DNA from: a virus
Virus record (IMG/VR): IMGVR_UViG_3300042868_003471
Location: 1-23,189 of that record
Reading direction: 5' to 3' (one strand)
Length of the DNA stretch: 23,189 nucleotides
This document shows positions 5,262 through 14,522 of the stretch, one piece after another. A program made the translations under genes and the position numbers. Within the stretch, counting starts at the first letter, position 1, and every line of letters starts with the position of its first letter. The notes beneath the pieces were generated by a model. That model was not told the DNA's origin. It made no database searches and worked only from the letters and a program-made list of their open reading frames with translations.

Positions 5262-7067
5262 TTATCCTTCCGGCATCAATGGCACGAGGCCGGAGTTGAT
5301 TTCGGCCAACTTCGCATCTGCCAACGCATCGACATCCATGCGTTGCTCTTCGAGATTCTTCTTGAGCCACATCGGGTCTCCCTCGCTGAGTTGCATGATG
5401 AATGAGGTCAGATTCACCGACAATACGAAATCTCGCTTTGTGCATCCTCCTTGCGCCACGAGCATCACCTTCTCATCGGTGGTTTTGAATGGTAATGGGT
5501 CAAGCGCATTGTTGACTTTCAAGAAATACTTTTGAGGCGAATTCTCGCCATACAATTTCTCGACATAGTCTGATTCCAATCCGTGAACGATGATGGGATT
5601 GTACGATGATTTACGGGCCTCTGAGAGCATCATTGAGATTGCTGCTGATGTCAGCACATCGAAGTCGGTCGGAATGGTCACCTTCGGCAAAGCATTCATC
5701 ACCTTCTCTTCATTCATCAACCCGGAGTCGAAAAGCGACTTGTATCGCTGACCCATGATGTGGAAACATACTCGCTCGTAAACATCAACGAGATGAACGC
5801 ATACCGAGAAACAAAATGTGTTCAATTCCTTCCGGTCATATTCTTTTGAGATGCCGGATTGATTGCCGGGAATCTGACCAAGGATTTCGAGACCGATGGC
5901 CTTGAGTCCTTGGAATTCCTTGTTCATGATGTCATCTTGAAATAACTTGACCGAATCGGTCGGTCTCTCGATGTATCCGGCCGGAGGAATCGGTGGAATC
6001 GTTGGATTCGGGTTGATTGCGGAGACCCGGTCGATGTTGATTTCGAGAAGTCCGAACGGACTCGTGGATGCTCTCCCCGACCCACTACATTTGCCACAAG
6101 AGACTTTCTCATGCTTGGCATTGTATGACTCTCCCGTGCCGTTGCAAGTCTTACACGGACTCAACTTCAATGCCCACTTCTGAGGCAGCGCATGAACTGC
6201 ATATAAGATGTTCAAGTCATCGGTTCGATACAAGACCTCGTTCCATGCCGGAAGACACGGAGCAAGAACCGAATCATAAAGGAGATGACCTTCCTCCTCC
6301 TCGTATATCACATTCCCGGTCTTAATCACCGGGAGTCGAGGAAAATCGAATGCGATGAAATAGACCTCGAACGGGTCGATTTCACGAATCTCCTTGTATT
6401 GTCGGAAAAGCAGCAATCCGAACTTTGTGACTGCCATGTACTGACACCATTCGTGGCCGTTGGCATCCTTCCATTCTTCGACCTCGAAAAGCACCCATTC
6501 TTCCTCCTCATAAATCAAATCCTCGGTCTCAATGATTTGTGGATATGGCCGTGAGAAATCGAGAGTCGGAGTTTCACGAGGATTCTCCACGAACTCATCG
6601 AATCGAGGCAGAACCACCACAATGGAGTTCGCATCTTGCAGATATGTCTTGAGGAATAGATTGAATGTCCATGTCTCAAGGTTTGGGATTCGTGGCATCC
6701 CGGAAGTCACATACGTTTTTAACGTATTATCAACATTGCCAACTCGCTCTGCGATTCCGGTCTTGGTGTAGTCGGTTTCCCACCGGATTTTGAAGTCATC
6801 CGCTTGTTGGATTTTTTGGAGGAAGTTGTAAACTCGCCCGGTTAAGGTCTTCGTTGTTGGTTGCCAACGATGCCTCCGGTATTCCTTCATCCATCCCTCC
6901 TCAGATGGATGTTGAGCATGGAGTAGTTTGTCGGGGTATTTATCCTCGAAGTGCCATTCGAGTTGCTCGGCCTTCCACCGGGCCTCCCGAATATATTCAG
7001 ATTTGCCTCCACGGATTTCATCATCCATGAGTGCTTTGATAATTTCCCCGACAACTTGCTCCATCAT
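5262..7067 (-). CDS. Portal protein with an internal CxxCxGxG zinc motif
   Basis: This is a 601-residue protein. I call it portal from its size, acidic-aromatic character, and the helical region about 375-440. That region runs from FQDDIMNKEFQGLKAIG through GNQSGISKEYDRKELN, which resembles the stem/crown-side helices of portals. It also adjoins the MuF-type gene, the usual portal partner. The portal forms the dodecameric ring at one head vertex through which terminase pumps DNA. Unusually, residues 305-312 read CKTCNGTG and 324-331 CGKCSGSG, a DnaJ-like pair of CxxCxGxG repeats expected to bind one zinc. The ATG at 7067 is followed by a second ATG one codon later, and either may be used. It is the last gene before the terminator at 5201-5232. 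Other large head-connector proteins remain possible. Confidence 0.72.
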   Translation of the reverse strand: MMEQVVGEIIKALMDDEIRGGKSEYIREARWKAEQLEWHFEDKYPDKLLHAQHPSEEGWMKEYRRHRWQPTTKTLTGRVYNFLQKIQQADDFKIRWETDYTKTGIAERVGNVDNTLKTYVTSGMPRIPNLETWTFNLFLKTYLQDANSIVVVLPRFDEFVENPRETPTLDFSRPYPQIIETEDLIYEEEEWVLFEVEEWKDANGHEWCQYMAVTKFGLLLFRQYKEIREIDPFEVYFIAFDFPRLPVIKTGNVIYEEEEGHLLYDSVLAPCLPAWNEVLYRTDDLNILYAVHALPQKWALKLSPCKTCNGTGESYNAKHEKVSCGKCSGSGRASTSPFGLLEINIDRVSAINPNPTIPPIPPAGYIERPTDSVKLFQDDIMNKEFQGLKAIGLEILGQIPGNQSGISKEYDRKELNTFCFSVCVHLVDVYERVCFHIMGQRYKSLFDSGLMNEEKVMNALPKVTIPTDFDVLTSAAISMMLSEARKSSYNPIIVHGLESDYVEKLYGENSPQKYFLKVNNALDPLPFKTTDEKVMLVAQGGCTKRDFVLSVNLTSFIMQLSEGDPMWLKKNLEEQRMDVDALADAKLAEINSGLVPLMPEG

Positions 7068-7090
7068 TGAAAAAACCTAATTTTTACGAA

Positions 7091-8035
7091 TTAACCCGTA
7101 CATCCGGCCACAACCAAGTTGATTTCTTGAGAACCAATCACGCATCCGGATTGACTCTTAACAATAACCGAGAATGAACCACTTCCATTTGATTCAACCA
7201 CTCCTCCGGGGATTACGTTTACTGCTCCGGTGTTGGCATCAATGGTAATTGTTGGGGTATCTCCGGATGGTGTTCCGGTGTAATCTACCCAATTATCAAT
7301 CGAGAATGAACCCGGTTCACCAACGATTGGAGTAACTCCACTACCGAATGCCCATAGTTGCGTTCCCAACGTAATTCCGGACACATTCGGTGTTGCAGTC
7401 AAATCGGGAGAAAAGTTCGAGCAATCATTGGTCACCCAATTAAAACTCGCCCACGTTGATGTTGCGCTAATCACATAGTACAAACCTTCGAGAAACGAAT
7501 CGGTATCCATCGCATAAGGCAATGGGTTCATTTTACTCACCCACGTTACCGATACTTCGGCAGTTTGATAGGTGTTGAGGTCAGCACCGATAACCGGGTC
7601 ACCGATAATGGTCACATAATTTCCGGAGGCATCCCACACACGGCCGGGCGTGAAATAATAAAAATCATAATTCTGCGAGGCAGAGAGGATGTTATTGTAC
7701 CACTCGATGTTTTCCTTTACTACTCCTTGCATATCAGAGTAATTTAGGGTATGAGTTTTTGCAAGAGCCTTAGTTGTCTGCATTCCTCGCCCGGCAGTTG
7801 TTTGCGTGTCGGGTCTTGGTTTTTCTCCGGATGTGTTGAAGACAATGTATGCATCTCCATCAGCCAACAATTGAAGAAAATCGACTCTCAACTGAGATGC
7901 TGATTGGTTGAATATTGTAAATCCGGCCGTTTTTTTAACGTAAGCAACGGCAATTACTTTATTTAGAAATTCGGGGTCGCATTGGTAGTTGGTATAACAC
8001 CCAACATCCGGACACGTTAATGAATAAATTGACAT
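7091..8035 (-). CDS. Putative virion structural (tail-tube-like) protein with Ig-like C-terminus
   Basis: This is a 314-residue protein. The N-terminal two-thirds include GRGMQTTKALAKTHTLNY (83-100) and, further on, TAEVSVTWVSKMNPLP. The part is beta-rich, with a pattern of polar strands and little charge. The last hundred residues, containing PSGDTPTITIDANTGAVNV, then GSGSFSVIVKS and a closing QEINLVV strand, look like an immunoglobulin-like fold of the kind often attached to tail-tube or capsid proteins. It lies between large tail proteins and the portal gene in one operon, with gaps of 12 and 23 bases. A major tail (tube) protein is my best guess. A head decoration or capsid role cannot be excluded because no capsid gene is otherwise recognised. 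No family is firmly identified. Confidence 0.65.
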   Translation of the reverse strand: MSIYSLTCPDVGCYTNYQCDPEFLNKVIAVAYVKKTAGFTIFNQSASQLRVDFLQLLADGDAYIVFNTSGEKPRPDTQTTAGRGMQTTKALAKTHTLNYSDMQGVVKENIEWYNNILSASQNYDFYYFTPGRVWDASGNYVTIIGDPVIGADLNTYQTAEVSVTWVSKMNPLPYAMDTDSFLEGLYYVISATSTWASFNWVTNDCSNFSPDLTATPNVSGITLGTQLWAFGSGVTPIVGEPGSFSIDNWVDYTGTPSGDTPTITIDANTGAVNVIPGGVVESNGSGSFSVIVKSQSGCVIGSQEINLVVAGCTG

Positions 8036-8047
8036 ATTATTAAGTAT

Positions 8048-10507
8048 TTAGCAATTAATGCAAGTGCTGTTTTTCGGCTGAAAGCCTTGAACGAGTGCCG
8101 AGAATTTGACTTGCGCCAAGTCCTCAAATGATGATTGATTGGAGAAGTCTTGAATGGTGGCAACATCAATGTCTCCGGTTACGAATATATTTCGACCATT
8201 CCAAACGAACTGCTCATGCCGTGTAGCATCGACAAGTGCGAGTTGTGTTTCCAAGTCGAGAAAATCCGTATGCAAATCTAAAGATAAATCTTGTTTGGAT
8301 TGGGGTCTTTTGTGAACTCCGTTGGATTGGCGATATATCGATTCGGTGAGTTTAGGCTTCTCGCCTCCACCATTGATTCCGAGTCTTACTTGTTGATACC
8401 ATCCATCGAAGTATTCGAAACCTTCCGCAATGGAATTTGATTCAGTCCAAAACTGAATGATGTTCGAAAAGCAGTCGGAGTTGTCGAGATTCAGAATGTT
8501 CGAGAACGCATAAATCTCATTCACGGGAGAATCGCCACAATCAACCGAATCAATCTGATATGGTGTAAATGGAGACAATGTACCGACATTGTAATCATAC
8601 GTTCCCAACTGAATTGTCCAATTCAACAATGCAACATAAGGACAAATCGAAATTGTCAACTCATCCGTTGATGGGTTGATGGTCACATCGCCAAAAAGCA
8701 TATTGTCCTTTATCCACTCGCACAATTCAGTCCACGAACTAATTGAATTTGGAATCGCCCATGTGAATTCAGCAACTCCGGTTGGCCCACATAAGGCAAA
8801 AACATAATTTGTTCCGGCTGAAATTGTTTGTGGTTGCCACGTTGTCTTCAAACCATCATATCCATACTCTAATTTATAGAGGCCGAAACGATAACATCCG
8901 GGAGCGACTGATGGAATCAATGCATCCGATTGAAATTGATAAATTGAAACGGATGTTGTTTGATAAATTGTATTCACGAATGGATATGGAGATACATCAG
9001 TCCATCCGGTTGCTCCTATTTCATATCCGGTCGAAAATGTTTCCGGCAACTCCCATGTGACCTCGTATGCATAAATTGGGTCATCAATTGATTGAAAGCA
9101 AATAGTGCCAATTGATACATTGGCATTCCATGCGTTCAGAATGTCGATGGTCTGAATTTGCAAATTGTTGCCCGGCAAATCGGCAAAGTAACTATAATCG
9201 GCACTTAGGAGGTCAGAGCCTCCCGGAGTAGTGATGAACAATGTTTGCGGAACTCCTTTTTGCGCTCCCGGAATATTTTGGTAAGTATAGAACTCGGTCA
9301 TCCTCCATGCCAACTTCGTTCGCATTGCTGAATTTCCGACCTTCTGAACCAAATTGAAATTGGAATCGAATAATCCAACATCAACCGATGGCTTGGTAAT
9401 GACATTGCCGAGATATGGATGCACATTGAACTTGAATTCATCCCCGGTCTTAATTGGCATTAAGTACGATTCCTTCGGTGGGTATGTGCATATCGGGAAT
9501 TCGCAAAATTCGAAATCATAGAAGATGTTTCCATACTTCTTGTCATTAGATGTGGTCTCATATGGTAGCAACACCGAACTTGCGTAATCATCCAAAATGT
9601 CATAAGGAGAATAATTCGGTGCGAAAAATCGCTGAAAAAGAAATCCATCATCCTCTCGCATAATGAGCGAGAATCCAACTCCACCGGATTTGAACACATC
9701 AACTTGAATTCGATTGTTGCCTCCGGTATCAATGATTTTGCTCATGGAAAATCCATTTGGCAGAACCCATGCATCCGGTTCTGCGATTAATGAACTCCAT
9801 GTTGCACCAACCTTTTGTGAACTTGCAATCATCAAATCAAACAATGCAACGATGTACTTGCCATCGGCATCGAGTGCGCTCTGCTTAATCACCGGGCGAT
9901 TGCCACGAGGGTCAATGTCGGCATTAACTCGAACAGCAACTCCCAATGATGAACTGAATTTGCAATCCTTAAATCTTGCGACCGATGATGTTGCGATTCC
10001 GGTTGCCGAGTCGAACTTGTATGCTTTCGGAAATAGCAATGACCCGGTATTCGTATAATCAACGAGCGCATTGTACGCATCCATCTCTCCGGGAAATAAT
10101 GCCGGAGAATACGAAAAGTTGTCATTGAGATAACCGACAAACGATGGCTTATATCCAATTATATTTTTTGCCGAATTGCGTTCGCAGACAATCGAAATCC
10201 GAAGTAATGGGAATACCTTGACAATATTGGTATCGTAAACGTACACTTGAGCATTCTCCGGATATGCTGCCGGAGTTGGGAAAGGCACAAACTCACATAT
10301 AAAATTTGATTGATATGTGGAATTATATGTCAATAATATTTGATTGATGGAATTCACCATGTACTCAATCGTATTGCCAAGATATAATGTCGCAGTAATA
10401 TCTTGGTAAATCAAATATGTGGCGAATGAAATTGTTTTCGCTCCTTGACCCATCGAAGAAACTTCAATCGAATCTTCGAATCGATAAAACGGATTCATCG
10501 TTGCCAT
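8048..10507 (-). CDS. Large tail-tip / receptor-binding region structural protein
   Basis: This is an 819-residue protein. The ATG at 10507 shares its first base with the stop of the preceding gene (TGATG); a TTG one codon earlier is also possible. The body is beta-rich, poor in charge and rich in Ser, Asn, Tyr and Pro, with repeated WELP/WAIP-type strands that suggest several jelly-roll or Ig-like domains. Near the C-terminus is RQSNGVHKRPQS, followed by LSLDLHTDFLDLETQLAL and RHEQFVWNGRNIFVTGDI. I recall this type of ending from uncharacterised tail proteins of Bacteroidetes phages. It ends with a Cys pair (CINC). Position between the fibre-like gene and a structural gene supports a baseplate or tail-tip role. 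No enzymatic motif is seen. Confidence 0.7.
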   Translation of the reverse strand: MATMNPFYRFEDSIEVSSMGQGAKTISFATYLIYQDITATLYLGNTIEYMVNSINQILLTYNSTYQSNFICEFVPFPTPAAYPENAQVYVYDTNIVKVFPLLRISIVCERNSAKNIIGYKPSFVGYLNDNFSYSPALFPGEMDAYNALVDYTNTGSLLFPKAYKFDSATGIATSSVARFKDCKFSSSLGVAVRVNADIDPRGNRPVIKQSALDADGKYIVALFDLMIASSQKVGATWSSLIAEPDAWVLPNGFSMSKIIDTGGNNRIQVDVFKSGGVGFSLIMREDDGFLFQRFFAPNYSPYDILDDYASSVLLPYETTSNDKKYGNIFYDFEFCEFPICTYPPKESYLMPIKTGDEFKFNVHPYLGNVITKPSVDVGLFDSNFNLVQKVGNSAMRTKLAWRMTEFYTYQNIPGAQKGVPQTLFITTPGGSDLLSADYSYFADLPGNNLQIQTIDILNAWNANVSIGTICFQSIDDPIYAYEVTWELPETFSTGYEIGATGWTDVSPYPFVNTIYQTTSVSIYQFQSDALIPSVAPGCYRFGLYKLEYGYDGLKTTWQPQTISAGTNYVFALCGPTGVAEFTWAIPNSISSWTELCEWIKDNMLFGDVTINPSTDELTISICPYVALLNWTIQLGTYDYNVGTLSPFTPYQIDSVDCGDSPVNEIYAFSNILNLDNSDCFSNIIQFWTESNSIAEGFEYFDGWYQQVRLGINGGGEKPKLTESIYRQSNGVHKRPQSKQDLSLDLHTDFLDLETQLALVDATRHEQFVWNGRNIFVTGDIDVATIQDFSNQSSFEDLAQVKFSALVQGFQPKNSTCINC

Positions 10508-12069
10508 CAATTGTGTGTTAGATAAGTAAATGAAAAACTTATGGTTATGGTTGTCTCTGTATTAATTGAATTGTTCCACTTTGCAGACACAAGACACCAT
10601 TCGCCATCTATCGGAGCAACTATCGCCCCAATGTTTTCATGATTACCGATGGCCTCAAATCGCAATGCACCATGCCCACATCCAAGTTCACTATAATTGA
10701 GAAACGGCAACGGAAAGTAAAGAAAACATTCTTGCCCGGCAACTCCGAGATTGAATTTTGCATCAAATGTAACGGATGCGTTTATTGTTACTAAATCATT
10801 TACAACTGAATAAAATGCATCATTAATAGCAATGTTTCCGATGTCATTACCTTGTATTTGATTGAATGTTTGTAAATTTAAGGCTGTAAATCCTTGCTCA
10901 TAAGCAGCATTGTTTCCCCAACTATTAAAATACCTTCCGTGATGTGCAAAAAATTTATCGGTTGCATCAATCGTAGAGTATTCGATTCTTCCAAAAAAAG
11001 ATTTTGCGGATTGCTTGATGTTAAGAATATTCAGTTTTACCGGATTATTTGTTTCATCAATAAACATTCTTGTTGAAAATGAACCATTAGTTGTCAAGTC
11101 GGCCACATCATCAACGAAAACACTTGCGCCAAACTTCCATTGTGGTTCAGTATCATTCAAGTAAACATCAGCAAGAGTGCGTAAGTCTTCGAAATTAGTT
11201 GCCCCTCTTATCGGTAGAGACCCACTTGACAAATTTACGTTTTCAATCAAAACCGGAATCCACGAACCATTGCTGCGAATGTATGCAGTTTGCTCAATCG
11301 CTGCATTTGTTACTGCTTTTACCTTTACCTCCCAAAACTTATCGGTGGGATATTCATACGCATTTTGAACAACATACTCTGCTCCACGTTGGAACAATTC
11401 ATTTGTCAATAAATTAGTATATGCTGACAAGTCCGCTAAAACAAAATATTCTTGTGCATCTGCTCTGCGTATTCCAAGACATTTTACTTCATCGGGTTGA
11501 GTGAATTGAAAAATGGCAACATCACCAATGTTCATTACCAATGGCAAATATGCTCCGTTCGGATTTATTTCAGTATAATTTGAAAAAGTTGCGTAAAAAA
11601 TAATTCCCGGAATCCCCCCGGTGAATGCCGATAAAAGTCTATTTGCCGAATTGGCAATCGTGATAATGTTGCCATCCAAGTTGGTCAAATCAATTTCTTG
11701 GCTGACCGGAATATCATACGGATTCGGGTCGATTTTGTGCTTAAGCACATCGAAAATTCCGGTTGCTCCGGAGACCTCTCCGTTGGTTGCCGTTATATTG
11801 CCATTTTGATTTGTGAGATTACCACTTCCGAAAATATTTACATCTCCATCGGAAACTTCGATGGCCGTTCCTCCGGGGTTGTCAAAAAAAGCAGTTTGTT
11901 CAAATGTGTTTTCATCCTCAAAAATATTGGTTGATTTCAAATTAGCTGCCGAATCAATGAAGTCATCATTGAATGTGCGATGATTCGGTGGTGTGATATT
12001 GGCCGGAGGAGCATCTTGAAATGTGTTGTCCGACTGATTTTTTAATTGAGTTCTATTTTTACTTGCCAT
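10507..12069 (-). CDS. Tail fibre-like protein
   Basis: This is a 520-residue protein. The N-terminus has KNQSDNTFQDAPPANITPPN followed by HRTFNDDFIDSAAN. This attachment-type motif (SD-TF-D, then IT-NHR-F-DD-IDS) is one I recall at the start of many Bacteroidetes-phage fibre proteins. A Gly/Asn/Thr-rich stretch follows (about 75-105, with GNLTNQNGNITATNGEVSG), typical of fibre shafts. The rest is beta-rich, ending in WNNSINTETTITISFSFTYL, as expected for a trimeric head that touches the host surface. The DNA is more A/T-rich than the terminase region, in keeping with fast-changing receptor-binding genes. It ends one base into the next gene and starts 11 bases after the previous one, so all belong to one operon. 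Receptor and host range cannot be told. Confidence 0.68.
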   Translation of the reverse strand: MASKNRTQLKNQSDNTFQDAPPANITPPNHRTFNDDFIDSAANLKSTNIFEDENTFEQTAFFDNPGGTAIEVSDGDVNIFGSGNLTNQNGNITATNGEVSGATGIFDVLKHKIDPNPYDIPVSQEIDLTNLDGNIITIANSANRLLSAFTGGIPGIIFYATFSNYTEINPNGAYLPLVMNIGDVAIFQFTQPDEVKCLGIRRADAQEYFVLADLSAYTNLLTNELFQRGAEYVVQNAYEYPTDKFWEVKVKAVTNAAIEQTAYIRSNGSWIPVLIENVNLSSGSLPIRGATNFEDLRTLADVYLNDTEPQWKFGASVFVDDVADLTTNGSFSTRMFIDETNNPVKLNILNIKQSAKSFFGRIEYSTIDATDKFFAHHGRYFNSWGNNAAYEQGFTALNLQTFNQIQGNDIGNIAINDAFYSVVNDLVTINASVTFDAKFNLGVAGQECFLYFPLPFLNYSELGCGHGALRFEAIGNHENIGAIVAPIDGEWCLVSAKWNNSINTETTITISFSFTYLTHN

Positions 12070-12080
12070 AATATTTTTAT

Positions 12081-14513
12081 TTATAGATAAGCATCGTTGT
12101 AAGCATCGTTGTAAGGCCCGATTCCCGGAGGAGGAGTTGGCTCTTCCGTTTTATTAGCTGCCAAGAGAATGAATGAAGTTGTGCCTCCATTGTCATCCTC
12201 CGGCTTGTTTGCGATGGATTCAATCCATCCGGTGACATCAAGACTTCCACTCTTTAATCGGACACGGCCATACGGCACATTGTCTGCCAAATTTATGAAA
12301 TCGCAAAGAGATTGTGGATAATCAAAATCAATTTGAATCGGCTTGAATAGATACACCTTGCTTTCATCTCTCATGAATTCCGGGTCAATGTCCATGTTTT
12401 CGGCAATGAGTTCGCCAATCGCATATTCTTGGCACGGCTCAACTATATCGGAGATGTAGCTGCTATATTGGATTTGATACTGCCCGGTTTGGAATTTTAA
12501 TTTCGGAGCAGCGAGGCCGTAGGTATGCATTCCGAGAACCTTCCACCACCGGAGTGCATTCCGGGCCGGACTGATGTTGATGTTGTACAATGCACCGACC
12601 TCGCTGTTCGATTGGTTGATGCGATTTGAACTCATCGATGCATCACCTTGCGGAATGGTCACCAATCCGTTCTCATTGTAATTTGGAGGCAATCGATATT
12701 CGGAGTTCTGAATGTCATTTATTGCCAATGAATTTCGATTCAGCCAAATGATGAACAACTCGTAATCGTTTGGTCGGTCGGATGAACCGGAGTCATCTTG
12801 AAAGAAGTACATCCTCCGAGAGAATTCAATGGCATAACCTTCAGCAATAATGCCGGAAAGTAATTCAACTTTCTTGGTTGTGCCTTGCGCCATCGCCCGA
12901 TTATCAACGTAATAATTCCGGTCGGTATGAATCGCCCATAATCCGGCTGCTTGTATGTTCTTCCATGTGTCATCATAACCAATTTTGAATTGATTGGCGA
13001 GGTCTTCCACCTTGGCTGATTGCCTTACTTCGCCAACATTCAGCGCAGTAAATTCAATGTTGTTTTGGTAGAAGTATTCAACGGGTTCGACTCGAACCTT
13101 CCATGCTCCATTGATTTTCTCAAATGTCCAACCGAGGCAGAAGATGTTCGATAATCCATTGAATACTTGCTTGAATGATACCTTGAAATTCGTGGTTGAC
13201 AACACGGCATTCGGGTCGCAATTTATGGCCGTTCCAATCGTGGTTTTGGCTTGTCGAATCTTGAGACCATTGGTCAATGCATAATTCCAATAACAACCAT
13301 TATTCGCATACGAGAAAGCATCAGAAACGAATGCATTGGCATTCCCGGTGATTATGTTGACTAATCGCTTGAGGAAGTTCTCGGCTCTCATGGTCTCGGC
13401 AAATGAGGCATATTCTGCACCATTTTTCTCGGTGATTGTCAAGCAACATTCATCTACCCATACATTCAACTCCCTACCGATTCCCGATGGAGGATTGAAT
13501 GCCGGAGATATACTGCAACCATATCCCCACGAAACCAATACTTGAATAATTTCACCCGGCAGCAATCCGATAACCGGAAACGGAGTATCTTCGGTTGAAC
13601 CGGACATATCGTATGCAGTATAGTTTCCGGATGGATTCGTGAACGATGCACATGGTGATTGGTCAAGGCTCGCAGAATAGTTGATATTTGCTCCGGATGT
13701 TGGGTTGGCACTTAATCGAATAAGCAACAATTCAAGATTGGCAGTATCGCCCGGCACACCGACATTCGGATTCCATCCGAATACACCTTTGATTCTTGCT
13801 GAAACAAAAAAATATCGAGTGAACGAGGAATTGTTGATAAAGCAAGCAGTTTTAGTCGGATGCCATTTAACTTGTTGAGGGTCAAGTGCAGTTCCAAACG
13901 GGCCTTTGAAGTCATTCGGATTGCTCGAAAAATAGGCCGGAATCGCTGCTGCATAGTCTTCCAATCGCCACGGGCCGGGCGATTGCCAAAATAATGATGC
14001 GTATGATGCAATCGGATATGTCTGCACTTGAGATGAACCATAAGCCACCAAGTAAACCTCTTGAGTATGCAAGCGAGTGCTATCAAACACCGGGTCGGCA
14101 ATTGGATTGCCATCCAAGTCAAGTGATGCGTAAATATCAACATCGACATCCATCCGGCTCTTGAATTTCTCCCGGAAATTATCATCGATGATGCCTACCG
14201 ATACTTGCCACGAATCCGTATCGCATACGTTCAATTCTGAATAGAGAGCCATGTTGAGGAATCCATTGAATTCCCATGGCAACCCATTCACATAAACATC
14301 AGAAACGATTTTGATGGTGATTTGGGCATTGATGAATTGCGTATCATACAACGATTTAATCAACTTCGCTCCTTTGCCGTAAAATGAGACCTCGGTAGAG
14401 AATGGTTGGTCAACACCATGCTCCTCGGTGCGTTGTGCCGTGAATTCGATGCCATCCCAACCAATCGGCTCTTCGACTTGAATATCATTGAGAAAAAATT
14501 TCCACGATGCCAT
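12081..14513 (-). CDS. Large tail protein following the tape measure (distal tail / baseplate hub-like)
   Basis: This is an 810-residue protein encoded directly after the tape measure with a 9-base gap. That is the position of distal-tail or tail-hub proteins in long-tailed phages. The N-terminus is short and beta-rich (MASWKFFLNDIQVEEPIGWD). Segments near 85-125 (GFLNMALYSELNVCDTD, DNFREKFKSRMDVDVDIYAS) and the central FKVSFKQVFNGLSNIFCLGW resemble assembled tail-tip domains. No peptidase or lysozyme motif is recognised. The C-terminus contains a duplicated YNDA (GPYNDAYNDAYL), produced by an exact 12-bp tandem repeat. It is probably a virion component at the tail end; the specific Dit, Tal or hub identity is not established. 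Confidence 0.7.
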   Translation of the reverse strand: MASWKFFLNDIQVEEPIGWDGIEFTAQRTEEHGVDQPFSTEVSFYGKGAKLIKSLYDTQFINAQITIKIVSDVYVNGLPWEFNGFLNMALYSELNVCDTDSWQVSVGIIDDNFREKFKSRMDVDVDIYASLDLDGNPIADPVFDSTRLHTQEVYLVAYGSSQVQTYPIASYASLFWQSPGPWRLEDYAAAIPAYFSSNPNDFKGPFGTALDPQQVKWHPTKTACFINNSSFTRYFFVSARIKGVFGWNPNVGVPGDTANLELLLIRLSANPTSGANINYSASLDQSPCASFTNPSGNYTAYDMSGSTEDTPFPVIGLLPGEIIQVLVSWGYGCSISPAFNPPSGIGRELNVWVDECCLTITEKNGAEYASFAETMRAENFLKRLVNIITGNANAFVSDAFSYANNGCYWNYALTNGLKIRQAKTTIGTAINCDPNAVLSTTNFKVSFKQVFNGLSNIFCLGWTFEKINGAWKVRVEPVEYFYQNNIEFTALNVGEVRQSAKVEDLANQFKIGYDDTWKNIQAAGLWAIHTDRNYYVDNRAMAQGTTKKVELLSGIIAEGYAIEFSRRMYFFQDDSGSSDRPNDYELFIIWLNRNSLAINDIQNSEYRLPPNYNENGLVTIPQGDASMSSNRINQSNSEVGALYNINISPARNALRWWKVLGMHTYGLAAPKLKFQTGQYQIQYSSYISDIVEPCQEYAIGELIAENMDIDPEFMRDESKVYLFKPIQIDFDYPQSLCDFINLADNVPYGRVRLKSGSLDVTGWIESIANKPEDDNGGTTSFILLAANKTEEPTPPPGIGPYNDAYNDAYL
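12091..12114. repeat. Exact 12-bp tandem duplication at the 3' end of a tail gene
   Basis: GCATCGTTGTAA occurs twice in a row (12091-12102 and 12103-12114). In the minus-strand gene 12081-14513 it encodes YNDA-YNDA just before the C-terminus and keeps the frame. Confidence 0.9.
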
Positions 14514-14522
14514 GCGTTGCGA

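Noticed and set aside
7091-8035. Major capsid protein
   Set aside because: Length and position beside the portal would allow it, but no HK97-type pattern is visible, and the preceding tail genes plus the Ig-like end suggest a tail protein. Left as uncertain structural.
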